Shown piece after piece: positions 52,113 through 58,510 of a DNA stretch of 64,000 bases. The stretch's first letter is position 1, and the number at the start of each line of letters is the position of its first letter. The position numbers and the translations under genes are program-made. The DNA is from a virus, in IMG/VR virus record IMGVR_UViG_3300017987_000006, positions 114,260-178,259 of that record; one strand, given 5' to 3'. The notes below the pieces were generated by a model that did no database searches, was not told the DNA's origin, and saw only the letters and a list, made by a program, of their open reading frames with translations.

Positions 52113-52760
52113 ATGAGGGGTCGACGCCTTGTGCCGGCTGGCGGAGAGCCGGCACACATCTTCGCCAAGGTAGCCCACGCCCGGGCCCACCATGAGACGT
52201 CCATCAGCGCCATCAACTCGGTCATGCGGAAGCTAGCGCGGCAGCAGGCCGCATCAGCACCCGAGGCTCCGGAACCCCTGGGAGAGTACGCTGGGTACGC
52301 CCCAGGTGGCCAGTTTGAGGCGGAACCGACATCGGTAGTACCTTCGGTCCAGTCTCCGGAAAGTCCGCTCTCAGAGCCTCTCAGGCCGTCTCACGGCCTC
52401 GGTCGTGATGACTTGCCGGTGCGGGCCGAGGCCCTGCTGGAAGGTCTCCACGAGGGGATGCTGGAGTCAGCGGAAGAGTCAGAAAAATCGGCTGTTTATA
52501 GACAACCAACTCCTCCGCCCCCTCTTAGACCTCGGGTGCTCCGGAAAAAGCCCATCAGCGCGGCGGCCAGAGCTGCCGCAGCACCCATTCGGGGAGTACT
52601 GAAGCGGCTGGTTCCTGGGGCCTTGTTAGCCTCGGCTGCTTATGGGCTCTACAAGGGAGTTCCGGCGGCGGCTAGGTTCGCCAAGCAGCAGGGGGCACGC
52701 CCGATGGCTTACAACTATGGGCTCAGCCAGCACCCGTACGGGTACTCTTCGGAGGGATAG
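52113..52760 (+). CDS. Disordered basic protein closing the tail operon
   Basis: This 215-residue protein (MRGRRLVPAGGEPAHIFAKV) has IFAKVA and SEKSA peptides. It also has long Pro/Ser/Glu-rich stretches and a hydrophobic C-terminal segment (LVPGALLASAAYGLYKGVPA). It ends in Tyr/Gly-rich sequence. AGGAGCCGCCA precedes the ATG. It is the last rightward gene before a strong terminator. Function unknown. Confidence 0.55.
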   Translation: MRGRRLVPAGGEPAHIFAKVAHARAHHETSISAINSVMRKLARQQAASAPEAPEPLGEYAGYAPGGQFEAEPTSVVPSVQSPESPLSEPLRPSHGLGRDDLPVRAEALLEGLHEGMLESAEESEKSAVYRQPTPPPPLRPRVLRKKPISAAARAAAAPIRGVLKRLVPGALLASAAYGLYKGVPAAARFAKQQGARPMAYNYGLSQHPYGYSSEG

Positions 52761-52831
52761 TTTCCGGTTGCTTCTTACCTCGGTTACCTCCGCTCTCCGG
52801 CTTAGGCCGGCGTGGTAAAGAGGCACAGTGT

Positions 52832-52868
52832 CCCGGTCAGGACCGGCCCCCTGACCGGGATTTTTTTC
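52832..52868 (+). terminator. Intrinsic terminator ending the virion module
   Basis: CCCGGTCAG pairs with CTGACCGGG across a 10-nt loop and is followed by A then seven T residues. It is the clearest intrinsic terminator in the window. Confidence 0.85.
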
Positions 52869-52894
52869 TTTGGAGTGTAGGATGTGGCTACTTG

Positions 52895-53410
52895 CTAGCG
52901 GCCTTTTTTCGTCCAGTTGAACGCGTCTGTGATGGACGAAGGAAGGTCAGACTGCAGATCAGATGGTCCGGCAGGGTACAAGCCTTCACTATCTTCTTGC
53001 CCACTTTCAACTTCATCAAGTACGGGCAATCGTTCACTGTCGGCTGCCGGCACATGCTCATGGGCTCCTCCGTGGTCTTCGTACTGGATCGTGATGTCAT
53101 CCAGCATCTCCTCATCTGGTGTGGACAAACTGTGGATAGGTTTCCGGCCGGATAAGATCTGTGCAGCCAGCTCTTGGTGCTCTGGTGTTGCCCAAGAGGC
53201 ATGTAAGGCTTCAGCAAGCACGGATAGATCTGTGCCAAAGGTATCGAGGTAAAGCGACCGATGCCGGGATGGTGATTTGTTCACAGACTTATCCCCAGGT
53301 ACATTGACGATGAGTGGAGGGCATGGAGGAAGCGGAGCTCCCACCACTTCATCGTGGCGGAGCGGCGGGTCCTCCACGTCATACGGCGCTGGGTATTTAA
53401 ATCGTGGCAT
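52895..53410 (-). CDS. Unknown acidic protein downstream of RHH regulator
   Basis: This 171-residue protein begins MPRFKYPAPYDVEDPPLRHD and is Pro-rich at the start. Its helical centre has LSVLAEALHASWATPEHQEL; the second half is Asp/Glu/Ser-rich and the end basic (WTKKGR). Its ATG overlaps the end of the RHH gene by 14 nt, with GCGAGGG upstream, so the two form a small operon. No family recognised; an antitoxin-toxin type pairing was considered but nothing in it looks like a toxin. Confidence 0.6.
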   Translation of the reverse strand: MPRFKYPAPYDVEDPPLRHDEVVGAPLPPCPPLIVNVPGDKSVNKSPSRHRSLYLDTFGTDLSVLAEALHASWATPEHQELAAQILSGRKPIHSLSTPDEEMLDDITIQYEDHGGAHEHVPAADSERLPVLDEVESGQEDSEGLYPAGPSDLQSDLPSSITDAFNWTKKGR

Positions 53411-53588
53411 GCCAAACCCTCGCGAGCTCTTCTTCGTAGTCCATTTGTCGCTGGATCAGGGCGCGGATGATGTCCGAGCACCCAATGTTTTCCCGAAACT
53501 TTTGAGACATCATATTACACTTCTTGTAGAGGAACTCACGTTGTTCTTTCCGCATGCGGACAGTGATCGTACAAACCTTGTTCTTCAT
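53397..53588 (-). CDS. Ribbon-helix-helix DNA-binding protein
   Basis: This 63-residue protein starts at ATG 53588 with GAGGAAATCTAC upstream. KVCTITVRMRKEQREFLYKK is a typical RHH strand followed by a helix, and SDIIRALIQRQMDYEEE supplies the second helix. RHH dimers bind DNA operators, so this is probably a transcriptional regulator. Its leader contains two hairpins, one terminator-like, between the promoter at 53723 and the start, which suggests attenuation. Confidence 0.7.
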   Translation of the reverse strand: MKNKVCTITVRMRKEQREFLYKKCNMMSQKFRENIGCSDIIRALIQRQMDYEEELARVWHATI

Positions 53589-53614
53589 GTAGATTTCCTC
53601 GTTCACAGCTAAAA

Positions 53615-53660
53615 AGTGATCGGGGAGGTTGCCCAGAAAGGAGATTGATCCCCGATCACT
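53615..53660 (-). terminator. Attenuator-like hairpin in the RHH gene leader
   Basis: Read leftward, AGTGATCGGGG pairs perfectly with CCCCGATCACT across 24 nt and is followed by TTTTT. It lies 27 nt before the ATG and after the promoter, so it could end transcription early. A smaller hairpin TGCTTG/CAAGCA (53680-53699) precedes it. Confidence 0.6.
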
Positions 53661-53720
53661 AACTTCCGCAGGGGGGCCGTGCTTGGGGGGGAGCAAGCAG
53701 GCCCACTGCTTCCGTCACCT

Positions 53721-53732
53721 TTCTTATACCAT
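53721..53732 (-). promoter_or_regulatory. GGTATAAG-class promoter for the RHH operon
   Basis: Read leftward, TATGGTATAAGA lies about 135 nt before the RHH start. It is divergent from the sigma70-like promoter at 53758. Confidence 0.55.
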
Positions 53733-53757
53733 AACGATCGCCGGTTTTTAAGGTTCG

Positions 53758-53786
53758 TTGACCGCTTCCAAACAGCGCGTTATGCT
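53758..53786 (+). promoter_or_regulatory. Sigma70-like promoter of the lipoprotein gene
   Basis: TTGACC and TATGCT are separated by exactly 17 nt, about 40 nt before the lipoprotein start. AAAGGAG follows at 53814. Confidence 0.65.
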
Positions 53787-53828
53787 CCGTCAACAACGCA
53801 GAAAAGGCACGTTGAAAGGAGCCAACAA

Positions 53829-54398
53829 ATGAAACGCTTTTTGATCACGATGATGGTGGGCGTCTGTCTGGGGATGATGCTCCCCGGCTTGACGGCTTGC
53901 CCAAACCCAGAGACCGGAAAGATCGATCCATACCTCACAGCACGAACCATCATCCTACAAGCAAACACAGCTCTCGGACTCGCAGACGGAATCTTCGGCC
54001 AGTGGTACCTGGGCAAGATGCTCACCGACCAAGACATCGCGAACAAAACAAAATTGATCTATGAGAAAACCAAAACCGGGGTGGCCAACGGGCTACAGAT
54101 CGCTTTGAACGGAGTGGCTATCGCTGAGCAGGCCAAGAAAGATCCGAACATCCAGCTACTGATGGGAGAAGCCGACAAAGCCTGGCAGAACCTACGCAAG
54201 TTCTTGACAGATCTACTGGCAAAACAGGAGGACGCGAAGCTGGTCACACTGGCCGACGCACCAAAGAAAGAGCCTCCTACATCTGCACCAGTCACTAAGG
54301 ACGATCCAAAAGCGCCACCGAAAGTGGCTGTCAAAACGTCGGCCATCACGGTGAAGGTCGACGCCCTCAAGAACCTCCCAAAGACCCTCTTGCCATAG
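53829..54398 (+). CDS. Phage lipoprotein
   Basis: This 189-residue protein starts at ATG 53829, after AAAGGAGCCAACAA. The first 24 residues are a lipoprotein signal (MKRFLITMMVGVCLGMMLPG then LTAC), with the lipobox Cys at residue 24. The mature part is helical, with a Pro/Lys-rich stretch near residues 145-170. It should be anchored in a host membrane. Phage lipoproteins can be outer-membrane spanins or superinfection-exclusion factors; it is longer than typical o-spanins. The only neighbouring lysis candidates are the membrane coiled-coil protein at 54790 and the lytic transglycosylase at 59664. Confidence 0.7.
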   Translation: MKRFLITMMVGVCLGMMLPGLTACPNPETGKIDPYLTARTIILQANTALGLADGIFGQWYLGKMLTDQDIANKTKLIYEKTKTGVANGLQIALNGVAIAEQAKKDPNIQLLMGEADKAWQNLRKFLTDLLAKQEDAKLVTLADAPKKEPPTSAPVTKDDPKAPPKVAVKTSAITVKVDALKNLPKTLLP

Positions 54399-54400
54399 CT

Positions 54401-54421
54401 AAGGGGGACTCGATCCCCCCA
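54401..54421. terminator. Hairpin between convergent genes
   Basis: GGGGG (54403-54407) pairs with CCCCC (54415-54419), preceded by GCTAA as in the hairpins after 28681 and 30937. It lies between the lipoprotein stop and the stop of the leftward gene at 54427. Confidence 0.5.
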
Positions 54422-54426
54422 GTTGA

Positions 54427-54633
54427 TCAACCGACGTACTGACGGTCGATCTCTTCGATCTGTCGATCTATAGTTTCAATCTCATCAACCTCTCGTTCTA
54501 AGTCTCTGATCTCCCTGAGGACGCGCTTCCTTAATCTTTGGCCGATTTCTTGTCCACAATCATCGAGAAAGATTTTGGACTGTTCGATCATTTCTTGTAG
54601 CACAGAAACAACGCCGTTGAGTCTCTCGCTCAT
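54427..54633 (-). CDS. Small coiled-coil protein
   Basis: This 68-residue, almost entirely helical protein (MSERLNGVVSVLQEMIEQSK; LEREVDEIETIDRQIEEIDR) ends QYVG. AGAGGAGATCTAA precedes the ATG, and a GGTATAAG-class promoter lies about 30 nt upstream. No family recognised. Confidence 0.6.
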   Translation of the reverse strand: MSERLNGVVSVLQEMIEQSKIFLDDCGQEIGQRLRKRVLREIRDLEREVDEIETIDRQIEEIDRQYVG

Positions 54634-54659
54634 TTAGATCTCCTCTCTGGTTTGTACAA

Positions 54660-54672
54660 TTCTTATACCCAG
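54660..54672 (-). promoter_or_regulatory. GGTATAAG-class promoter
   Basis: Read leftward, TCTGGGTATAAGA precedes the 68-residue coiled-coil gene by about 30 nt. Confidence 0.55.
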
Positions 54673-54695
54673 AAGAGGGATCAATTTCAGTGAGC

Positions 54696-54773
54696 TAAGA
54701 AAGGCCCCCGCAACGGTGTGCCTGCTCCGCGGCAGGGGCCTTAGAGAATCAAAGGTACCAACTCTAATCCTCC
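54696..54773 (-). ncRNA. Candidate short RNA or leader with terminator
   Basis: A GGTATAAG element at 54780 is followed leftward by about 75 nt. This stretch ends in the hairpin AAGGCCCC/GGGGCCTT (54742 to 54701) and TTTCTT. It contains GGAGG, then TTG and six codons before TAA (54741-54761), a possible micro-ORF. There is no larger gene inside, so it is either a small RNA or a regulatory leader. Confidence 0.45.
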
Positions 54774-54778
54774 AAAGC

Positions 54779-54790
54779 CCTTATACCGCT
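54779..54790 (-). promoter_or_regulatory. GGTATAAG-class promoter before the short RNA
   Basis: Read leftward, TAAGCGGTATAAG overlaps the end of the membrane coiled-coil gene and points into the candidate short RNA. Confidence 0.5.
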
Positions 54791-55320
54791 TACGTGTCGT
54801 CCTCTTGCATCTGGGCCGGGGGCTGCTGCGCGTTCCTCTTGATTATGGACCAGCTCTTGGGACGCTTGAACGATCTCGGCAAACGCTTGGGAGGCGGAGA
54901 AGCCGTAGGAGGGGCCGGTGCGGGCTCGAGCTTCTCCAGCTTCTTCTCGAACTTCTTCGTCAGTTCCTCGATGGTCCTGGATGTTCCTGAACCAGATGTC
55001 GCCCGGCGGGAGGCAAGAGCGAACCCAATGAAGAGCGCACGCACGCTGTCGGCATCTGCCTTGGCCGCGTTCAGCTCATTGCGAAACCGGAACTCGAGGT
55101 TACCCAGCTGCCTGTTGAAGTGATCTTCGATCTTCCCCAGGTCCCTGTTCAGATCATCCAGCTTCTTGACGAGCTCCTGGTGAGCAGCCCTGGACGCCTT
55201 CTCTGGGGCCTTTGATCGTGTCTCGATCAACGCCGTCACTGAGGCGATCAATGCTGCCAGCCCGCCCAGGAACGATCCAATCTGGACCCACTTTGACTTA
55301 GGTTTTCCGTTGATCGTCAT
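54790..55320 (-). CDS. Membrane-anchored coiled-coil protein (spanin-like?)
   Basis: This 176-residue protein starts at ATG 55320 with AGGAGG five bases upstream; the longer frame to 55368 has no ribosome site. One membrane helix lies at about residues 12-29 (GSFLGGLAALIASVTALIET). A long coiled coil follows (HQELVKKLDDLNRDLGKIED and onward), then a Pro-rich basic tail. The N-in membrane anchor plus periplasmic coiled coil is the plan of inner-membrane spanins, and a lipoprotein gene lies nearby. A membrane-scaffold role is the alternative. Confidence 0.6.
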   Translation of the reverse strand: MTINGKPKSKWVQIGSFLGGLAALIASVTALIETRSKAPEKASRAAHQELVKKLDDLNRDLGKIEDHFNRQLGNLEFRFRNELNAAKADADSVRALFIGFALASRRATSGSGTSRTIEELTKKFEKKLEKLEPAPAPPTASPPPKRLPRSFKRPKSWSIIKRNAQQPPAQMQEDDT

Positions 55321-55435
55321 GTAAACCTCCTGAATCCTGAGATTATCGATGATCAACTGGACGATCAACTATTTTTTGGTCAGCCGGAGGGCCAGGCCCC
55401 TATGTTCTGGGAGGCGGTTTTGAAAAAGTAGTAAC

Positions 55436-55536
55436 TTTGAAAAAAATCCTGTGTCATATGTATATGTCCGACATATGTATATGTAGATTTAAAAAAAATT
55501 ATTCTTTTTTTCTTAATAGGGGTTCCCAGACATATG
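55436..55536. repeat. AT-rich intergenic block with direct repeats
   Basis: This stretch is far richer in A and T than its surroundings. It contains CATATGTATATGT twice (55455-55467 and 55472-55484, 17-bp period), a third CATATG at 55531, and long A and T runs. No gene fits here. It could be a replication origin, a partition or operator site, or a transcription-control region. Confidence 0.55.
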
Positions 55537-55565
55537 GACCCCACCCCAAAAACGGGGTGGGGGGC
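55537..55565 (-). terminator. Hairpin after the 74-aa leftward gene
   Basis: CCCCACCCC (55539-55547) pairs with GGGGTGGGG (55554-55562) across a short A-rich loop. It lies 10 nt past the stop of the leftward gene at 55573. The AT-rich repeat block starts immediately beyond it. Confidence 0.5.
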
Positions 55566-55572
55566 ATGATCG

Positions 55573-55797
55573 TTATTGATCTACCTCTATCCTTCTCAGG
55601 ACGTGGTAGATCGCATCGAGGTCTTTTCCATTGATCGGCCAGTCTAACTTCCCCAGGAACTCCGCGGCCCGTTCATCGGGTCTGACCTGCAGGGTGCGCT
55701 TCCCAGGTATTTTCAACAGCAGGGTTCCGTCACCCATGTCCTTTACCCAGGCCCCCAGGCGGCGTGCGTTCTGCATGAACTCCTTATTGATGCTCAT
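55573..55797 (-). CDS. Small unknown protein
   Basis: This 74-residue protein (MSINKEFMQNARRLGAWVKD) is alpha/beta, with GDGTLLLKIPGKRTLQVRPD and a helical end. AAAAAGGAGATCAA precedes the ATG, and a GGTATAAG-class promoter lies about 30 nt upstream. No family recognised. Confidence 0.6.
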   Translation of the reverse strand: MSINKEFMQNARRLGAWVKDMGDGTLLLKIPGKRTLQVRPDERAAEFLGKLDWPINGKDLDAIYHVLRRIEVDQ

Positions 55798-55822
55798 TTG
55801 ATCTCCTTTTTGGGTTGTACTT

Positions 55823-55835
55823 TTCTTATACCGAT
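55823..55835 (-). promoter_or_regulatory. GGTATAAG-class promoter
   Basis: Read leftward, AATCGGTATAAGA precedes the 74-residue gene by about 30 nt. GAATTTC lies about a dozen bases upstream, as at the 60742 copy. Confidence 0.6.
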
Positions 55836-55860
55836 TTATGAGGAAATTCGGATCAGATCG

Positions 55861-55872
55861 TGGTATAGGATC
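55861..55872 (+). promoter_or_regulatory. Rightward GGTATARG-like element before the histone-fold gene
   Basis: TGGTATAGGATC lies about 50 nt before the start at 55920. It is one of the few rightward copies of the element. Confidence 0.4.
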
Positions 55873-55919
55873 TCTGCTTTCGTTGGGGAATTACCCCCGA
55901 CACAACATAGGAGGAAGAA

Positions 55920-56120
55920 GTGGCCAAGAAGAAGCAGAAAGAGATCCCAGCACTGGTGCGCGTCAGCAGCATGAAGGAGTACATCAAGGGGGCGGCGGAC
56001 GTGAACGTGTCCGGAGAGCTCGTCGAGGCGGTGAACGGGAAGCTGGCAGAGGTGCTTGCGGATGCCGTAGATCGGTGCCTTGGAAACAACCGCAAGACCG
56101 TTCGTCCGGTGGACCTGTAG
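55920..56120 (+). CDS. Histone-fold-like miniprotein (DUF1931-like)
   Basis: This 66-residue basic protein starts at GTG 55920 with AGGAGG five bases upstream. After a Lys-rich start it reads VRVSSMKEYIKGAADVNVSG, then a long helix (ELVEAVNGKLAEVLADAVDR) and NNRKTVRPVDL. The order short helix, loop, long helix and the closing NxRKTVxPxDL match the compact histone-fold family in archaea and bacteria (DUF1931-like). The third helix of a full histone is absent. It probably binds phage or host DNA, by family inference. Confidence 0.65.
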   Translation: MAKKKQKEIPALVRVSSMKEYIKGAADVNVSGELVEAVNGKLAEVLADAVDRCLGNNRKTVRPVDL

Positions 56121-56125
56121 GGCCC

Positions 56126-56155
56126 TTGCTAACCGGGGTCTGCCCGGGGTACACT
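56126..56155 (+). promoter_or_regulatory. Possible sigma70-like promoter with leaderless output
   Basis: TTGCTA and TACACT are separated by 18 nt. The -10 hexamer ends six bases before ATG 56162, so transcription would begin at or next to the start codon. No Shine-Dalgarno sequence precedes that gene. Confidence 0.35.
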
Positions 56156-56161
56156 CGGTCC

Positions 56162-56464
56162 ATGGATTTAGTAACCATCACCTCTATGCTCGATGAGCTG
56201 GAGAAGATTGCTATCTCTGGCCAGGTGCCCCGGGCACCCAAAGCGCCCAAGACTTCAGCACCACCTCCCCCGCCTGCTGCCCGCATGGCTCCCACGAAGA
56301 TGCCAAACCCGCCGTCGTTTGCTCCTCCAGCTCTTCCGCACTCCGGCGTTCCGGGGCAGCGGCATAGCGCGCTGGCGACGCAGAACACCCTCGGGAAACG
56401 TCTTCCACCAATCGATCCACGCGCGGCCGCGACGATGGTGAGGTATAAGGCCCCGGTTTACTAG
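56162..56464 (+). CDS. Short Pro-rich protein with MLDELEKIA tag
   Basis: This 100-residue protein begins MDLVTITSMLDELEKIAISG, the recurring tag. Pro/Ala-rich disordered sequence follows (PPPPPAARMAPTKMPNPPSF) and it ends MVRYKAPVY. It is the counterpart of the 83-residue product at 36853 but lies outside the virion module. There is no ribosome site; a leaderless start is possible. The end of the gene contains a rightward GAGGTATAAGG that could serve the next gene. Confidence 0.5.
   Translation: MDLVTITSMLDELEKIAISGQVPRAPKAPKTSAPPPPPAARMAPTKMPNPPSFAPPALPHSGVPGQRHSALATQNTLGKRLPPIDPRAAATMVRYKAPVY
56442..56451 (+). promoter_or_regulatory. Rightward GGTATAAG element before thymidylate kinase
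   Basis: GGTATAAGG occurs within the last codons of the tagged protein, about 30 nt before the kinase start. The distance fits the element elsewhere, but chance within coding sequence is possible. Confidence 0.35.
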
Positions 56465-56479
56465 GCCCAGGAGAACAAC

Positions 56480-57067
56480 ATGAAACCGCTATTCATCGTC
56501 CTGGAAGGGACAGATGGCGCTGGGAGCACGACCGCGTCGAAGCTCCTGGTCCAGACTTTGAACGACAAAGGCATCGAGTCCGTGTGGACAAAGGAGCCCT
56601 CAGACGGAACGATCGGAAGACACATCAGGAGAATCTTGAAGGGCGAGGAGATCGCAGATGAGGCGTCGATGTTTCCCATGTTCATGGCAGACCGCCACGA
56701 CCACATCGGAAATTTCATCCGCCCGGAGCTGGAACAGGGCAACACGGTGGTGTGTGATCGGTATGCCTACAGCACGTGGGTTTACCAGCAGGACAACTAC
56801 GGGATGGATGTGATTGAATTGATGCAGCGTCGCTGCCTACCGCCAAACTACACCTTCGTTCTGGAGTGTCCGGTGGAGGAGTGCATGAGGCGCATGGAGG
56901 GAAGGGACGTGATCGAGCGTTACGAGATCGAGGAGAAGCAACGGGAGTATGCCAAGCGCTACAAGCGTGTTCCTCCCATCGGATCTGAGCAGATCATTCA
57001 CCTGGACAGCTACGACTTGAACCCAGCTCAAATCGTGGACAAGATCCGCCGGGAGATCGGCTTGTGA
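56480..57067 (+). CDS. tmk: Thymidylate kinase
   Basis: This 195-residue protein phosphorylates dTMP to dTDP, feeding phage DNA synthesis. The P-loop is GTDGAGSTT near residue 10. The substrate-binding DRYAYST sits near residue 93, after the helical RHDHIGNFIRPELEQG, and a lid-like RRMEGRDVIERYE follows near 135. Length and order match bacterial and phage TMP kinases. CAGGAGAACAAC precedes the ATG. The stop overlaps the next GTG by 4 nt. Confidence 0.85.
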   Translation: MKPLFIVLEGTDGAGSTTASKLLVQTLNDKGIESVWTKEPSDGTIGRHIRRILKGEEIADEASMFPMFMADRHDHIGNFIRPELEQGNTVVCDRYAYSTWVYQQDNYGMDVIELMQRRCLPPNYTFVLECPVEECMRRMEGRDVIERYEIEEKQREYAKRYKRVPPIGSEQIIHLDSYDLNPAQIVDKIRREIGL

Positions 57068-57531
57068 GGGTCGGACTCATCGGGTGCGGCAAGGAGAAAT
57101 TAGATCACGCTGCACCCGCCAAGGACCTCTACGTTGGATCGTTCTTCAAGCTTTGCAAGCAGTGGATCTCCAAACCTGGTCGGGTAGACGAGTGGGCGAT
57201 CTTGAGCGCCAAGTATGGTCTGGTCCTGCCTGAGCAGGCCATCGAGCCGTACGATTGCACGCTCAACGGCGGGATGTACGCTGATTATAAAGCCCGGCAG
57301 TCGTGGGCGATCAGAACGAGCGGGGAGATAGTCAAGAGGTGGTGCGCGCAGAATACCGTGTTCATGATCTTGGCGGGGGCGAACTACCGCATGGCCGTGG
57401 AGTGGGTGCCGATGGTGGAGGATGTGATCCGGTGTTGGACCGACTGGAGGAGAGAGTCCGGCATGAGGAGGCCGCAGATGAGCATCGGCGTGATCAAGAA
57501 GTACCTCAAGAACGATGAGGGGTACTACTGA
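57064..57531 (+). CDS. DUF6884-like protein
   Basis: This 155-residue protein begins MRVGLIGCGKEKLDHAAPAK, with DLYVGSFF and EWAILSAKYGLVLPEQAIEP. This pattern is shared by the DUF6884 family found in phages and mobile elements. The family is related in layout to YaaA-like proteins; its role is not established. The start is GTG 57064 (overlap with tmk), and the stop overlaps the next ATG (TGATG). Confidence 0.65.
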   Translation: MRVGLIGCGKEKLDHAAPAKDLYVGSFFKLCKQWISKPGRVDEWAILSAKYGLVLPEQAIEPYDCTLNGGMYADYKARQSWAIRTSGEIVKRWCAQNTVFMILAGANYRMAVEWVPMVEDVIRCWTDWRRESGMRRPQMSIGVIKKYLKNDEGYY

Positions 57532-58016
57532 TGGGACACGGGATACGACGCCAGCGTTGGCAGGTGCTGCCCAAGTCCGGTGCCCGAATTTGCTGCGTTC
57601 AGATCAACGATCACCAGTTCAACGACCAGGACTGGTGGAGAGAGTCTCTGCTTCTGTGGCAGGAGATCCCAGATCACTTGAGGGCGTTTAAGAAGAAGGA
57701 GTGGGATTTTGTGCTTGTGGTGCCGCTCAGTTCTGTACGAGACTGCTGGTGCGGCAACGACGGGATGCAGGCTTGGAGGTTGAAGAGGAACGGGTATGTC
57801 GTTCCAGATCGATGCCGACAGGAGGGCGGATGCCCAGAGATGTGGAACACCGAGGCGGACGTGTCCAGGAAAAAGGAACTGGAGATATCCAATCTGGAGG
57901 AGATCGAAGAATACGTGGTTCTAGATTACGGAAGAGACGTTCACAAATCCGCCTTCCCGGAGGCAAGATCCCAAAATCTACTTCCGACTTCTTGTCCGCC
58001 ATTAAGACGGCAGTGA
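57531..58016 (+). CDS. Unknown protein
   Basis: This 161-residue protein has a Trp-rich first half (QDWWRESLLLWQEI) and two Cys clusters (DCWCGNDG; CRQEGGCPEMW). Its C-terminal 40 residues are less regular. No family recognised. It is coupled to the DUF6884-like gene by overlapping stop and start. Confidence 0.55.
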   Translation: MGHGIRRQRWQVLPKSGARICCVQINDHQFNDQDWWRESLLLWQEIPDHLRAFKKKEWDFVLVVPLSSVRDCWCGNDGMQAWRLKRNGYVVPDRCRQEGGCPEMWNTEADVSRKKELEISNLEEIEEYVVLDYGRDVHKSAFPEARSQNLLPTSCPPLRRQ

Positions 58017-58057
58017 ACACGTACAACAGGGGCCTGGAGCAGCTAAAAGGAGACAGC

Positions 58058-58177
58058 ATGTTCGATCTTGAGCACCAGATAGATCTGGCGCGGAGCTGCG
58101 TGTTCGAGATCGATGAGGTGCTGTCCCGGTGGAGGATTTGGCGAAAGCTAGTACGTGATGTACAATTCAATCGATGA
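58058..58177 (+). CDS. Small helical protein, tentative
   Basis: This 39-residue frame starts at ATG 58058 with AAAAGGAGACAGC upstream and reads MFDLEHQIDLARSCVFEIDE, ending in basic sequence. A GTG at 58013, overlapping the previous stop, would give 54 residues. Its end overlaps the convergent gene at 58148 by 30 nt. Confidence 0.4.
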   Translation: MFDLEHQIDLARSCVFEIDEVLSRWRIWRKLVRDVQFNR

Positions 58178-58510
58178 GCGGATAATCCTGATCAACTCAT
58201 TGCGACACATGGGCGCGCGTTTCCTTAGTATCTGATCTACTTTCTTGTCGGTCGCACATAGGTAGATGCCCGGCTCCTCGCGTGTTCTCCAGAAGTAGGA
58301 CAGGGAGATCCCGCCATGGTACTGGTCTGGTCCGTCTACGATTACGATTACCCTCCCGAACTTCTTGCGGTACCAGGCCGCCGCGATGAAGACTTCCCCG
58401 CCCGTGTTGATTTCACAGGCCAGTGTTGGCCAGGGCCCGTGACAGGTGTGCAGCCAGTTCAAACGCCCGCCTCTTGGAACGCCGTTAATCTCCTTGATCG
58501 TCGTTGGCAT
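58148..58510 (-). CDS. Unknown protein
   Basis: This 120-residue protein starts at ATG 58510 with GAGGAG upstream, inside the end of the previous leftward gene. It has LHTCHGPWPTLACEINTGGE, FGRVIVIVDGPDQYHGGISL and a basic helical end. The layout is beta-rich and enzyme-like, but no family is recognised. Confidence 0.6.
   Translation of the reverse strand: MPTTIKEINGVPRGGRLNWLHTCHGPWPTLACEINTGGEVFIAAAWYRKKFGRVIVIVDGPDQYHGGISLSYFWRTREEPGIYLCATDKKVDQILRKRAPMCRNELIRIIRSSIELYITY

Noticed and set aside
53397-53410. Toxin-antitoxin pair formed by the RHH protein and its neighbour
   Set aside because: The partner is acidic, disordered and lacks any toxin motif; the order and overlap alone are not enough.
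55455-55540. CRISPR array in the repeat block
   Set aside because: Only two or three very short repeats at a 17-bp period, with no spacer-length units and no cas genes.
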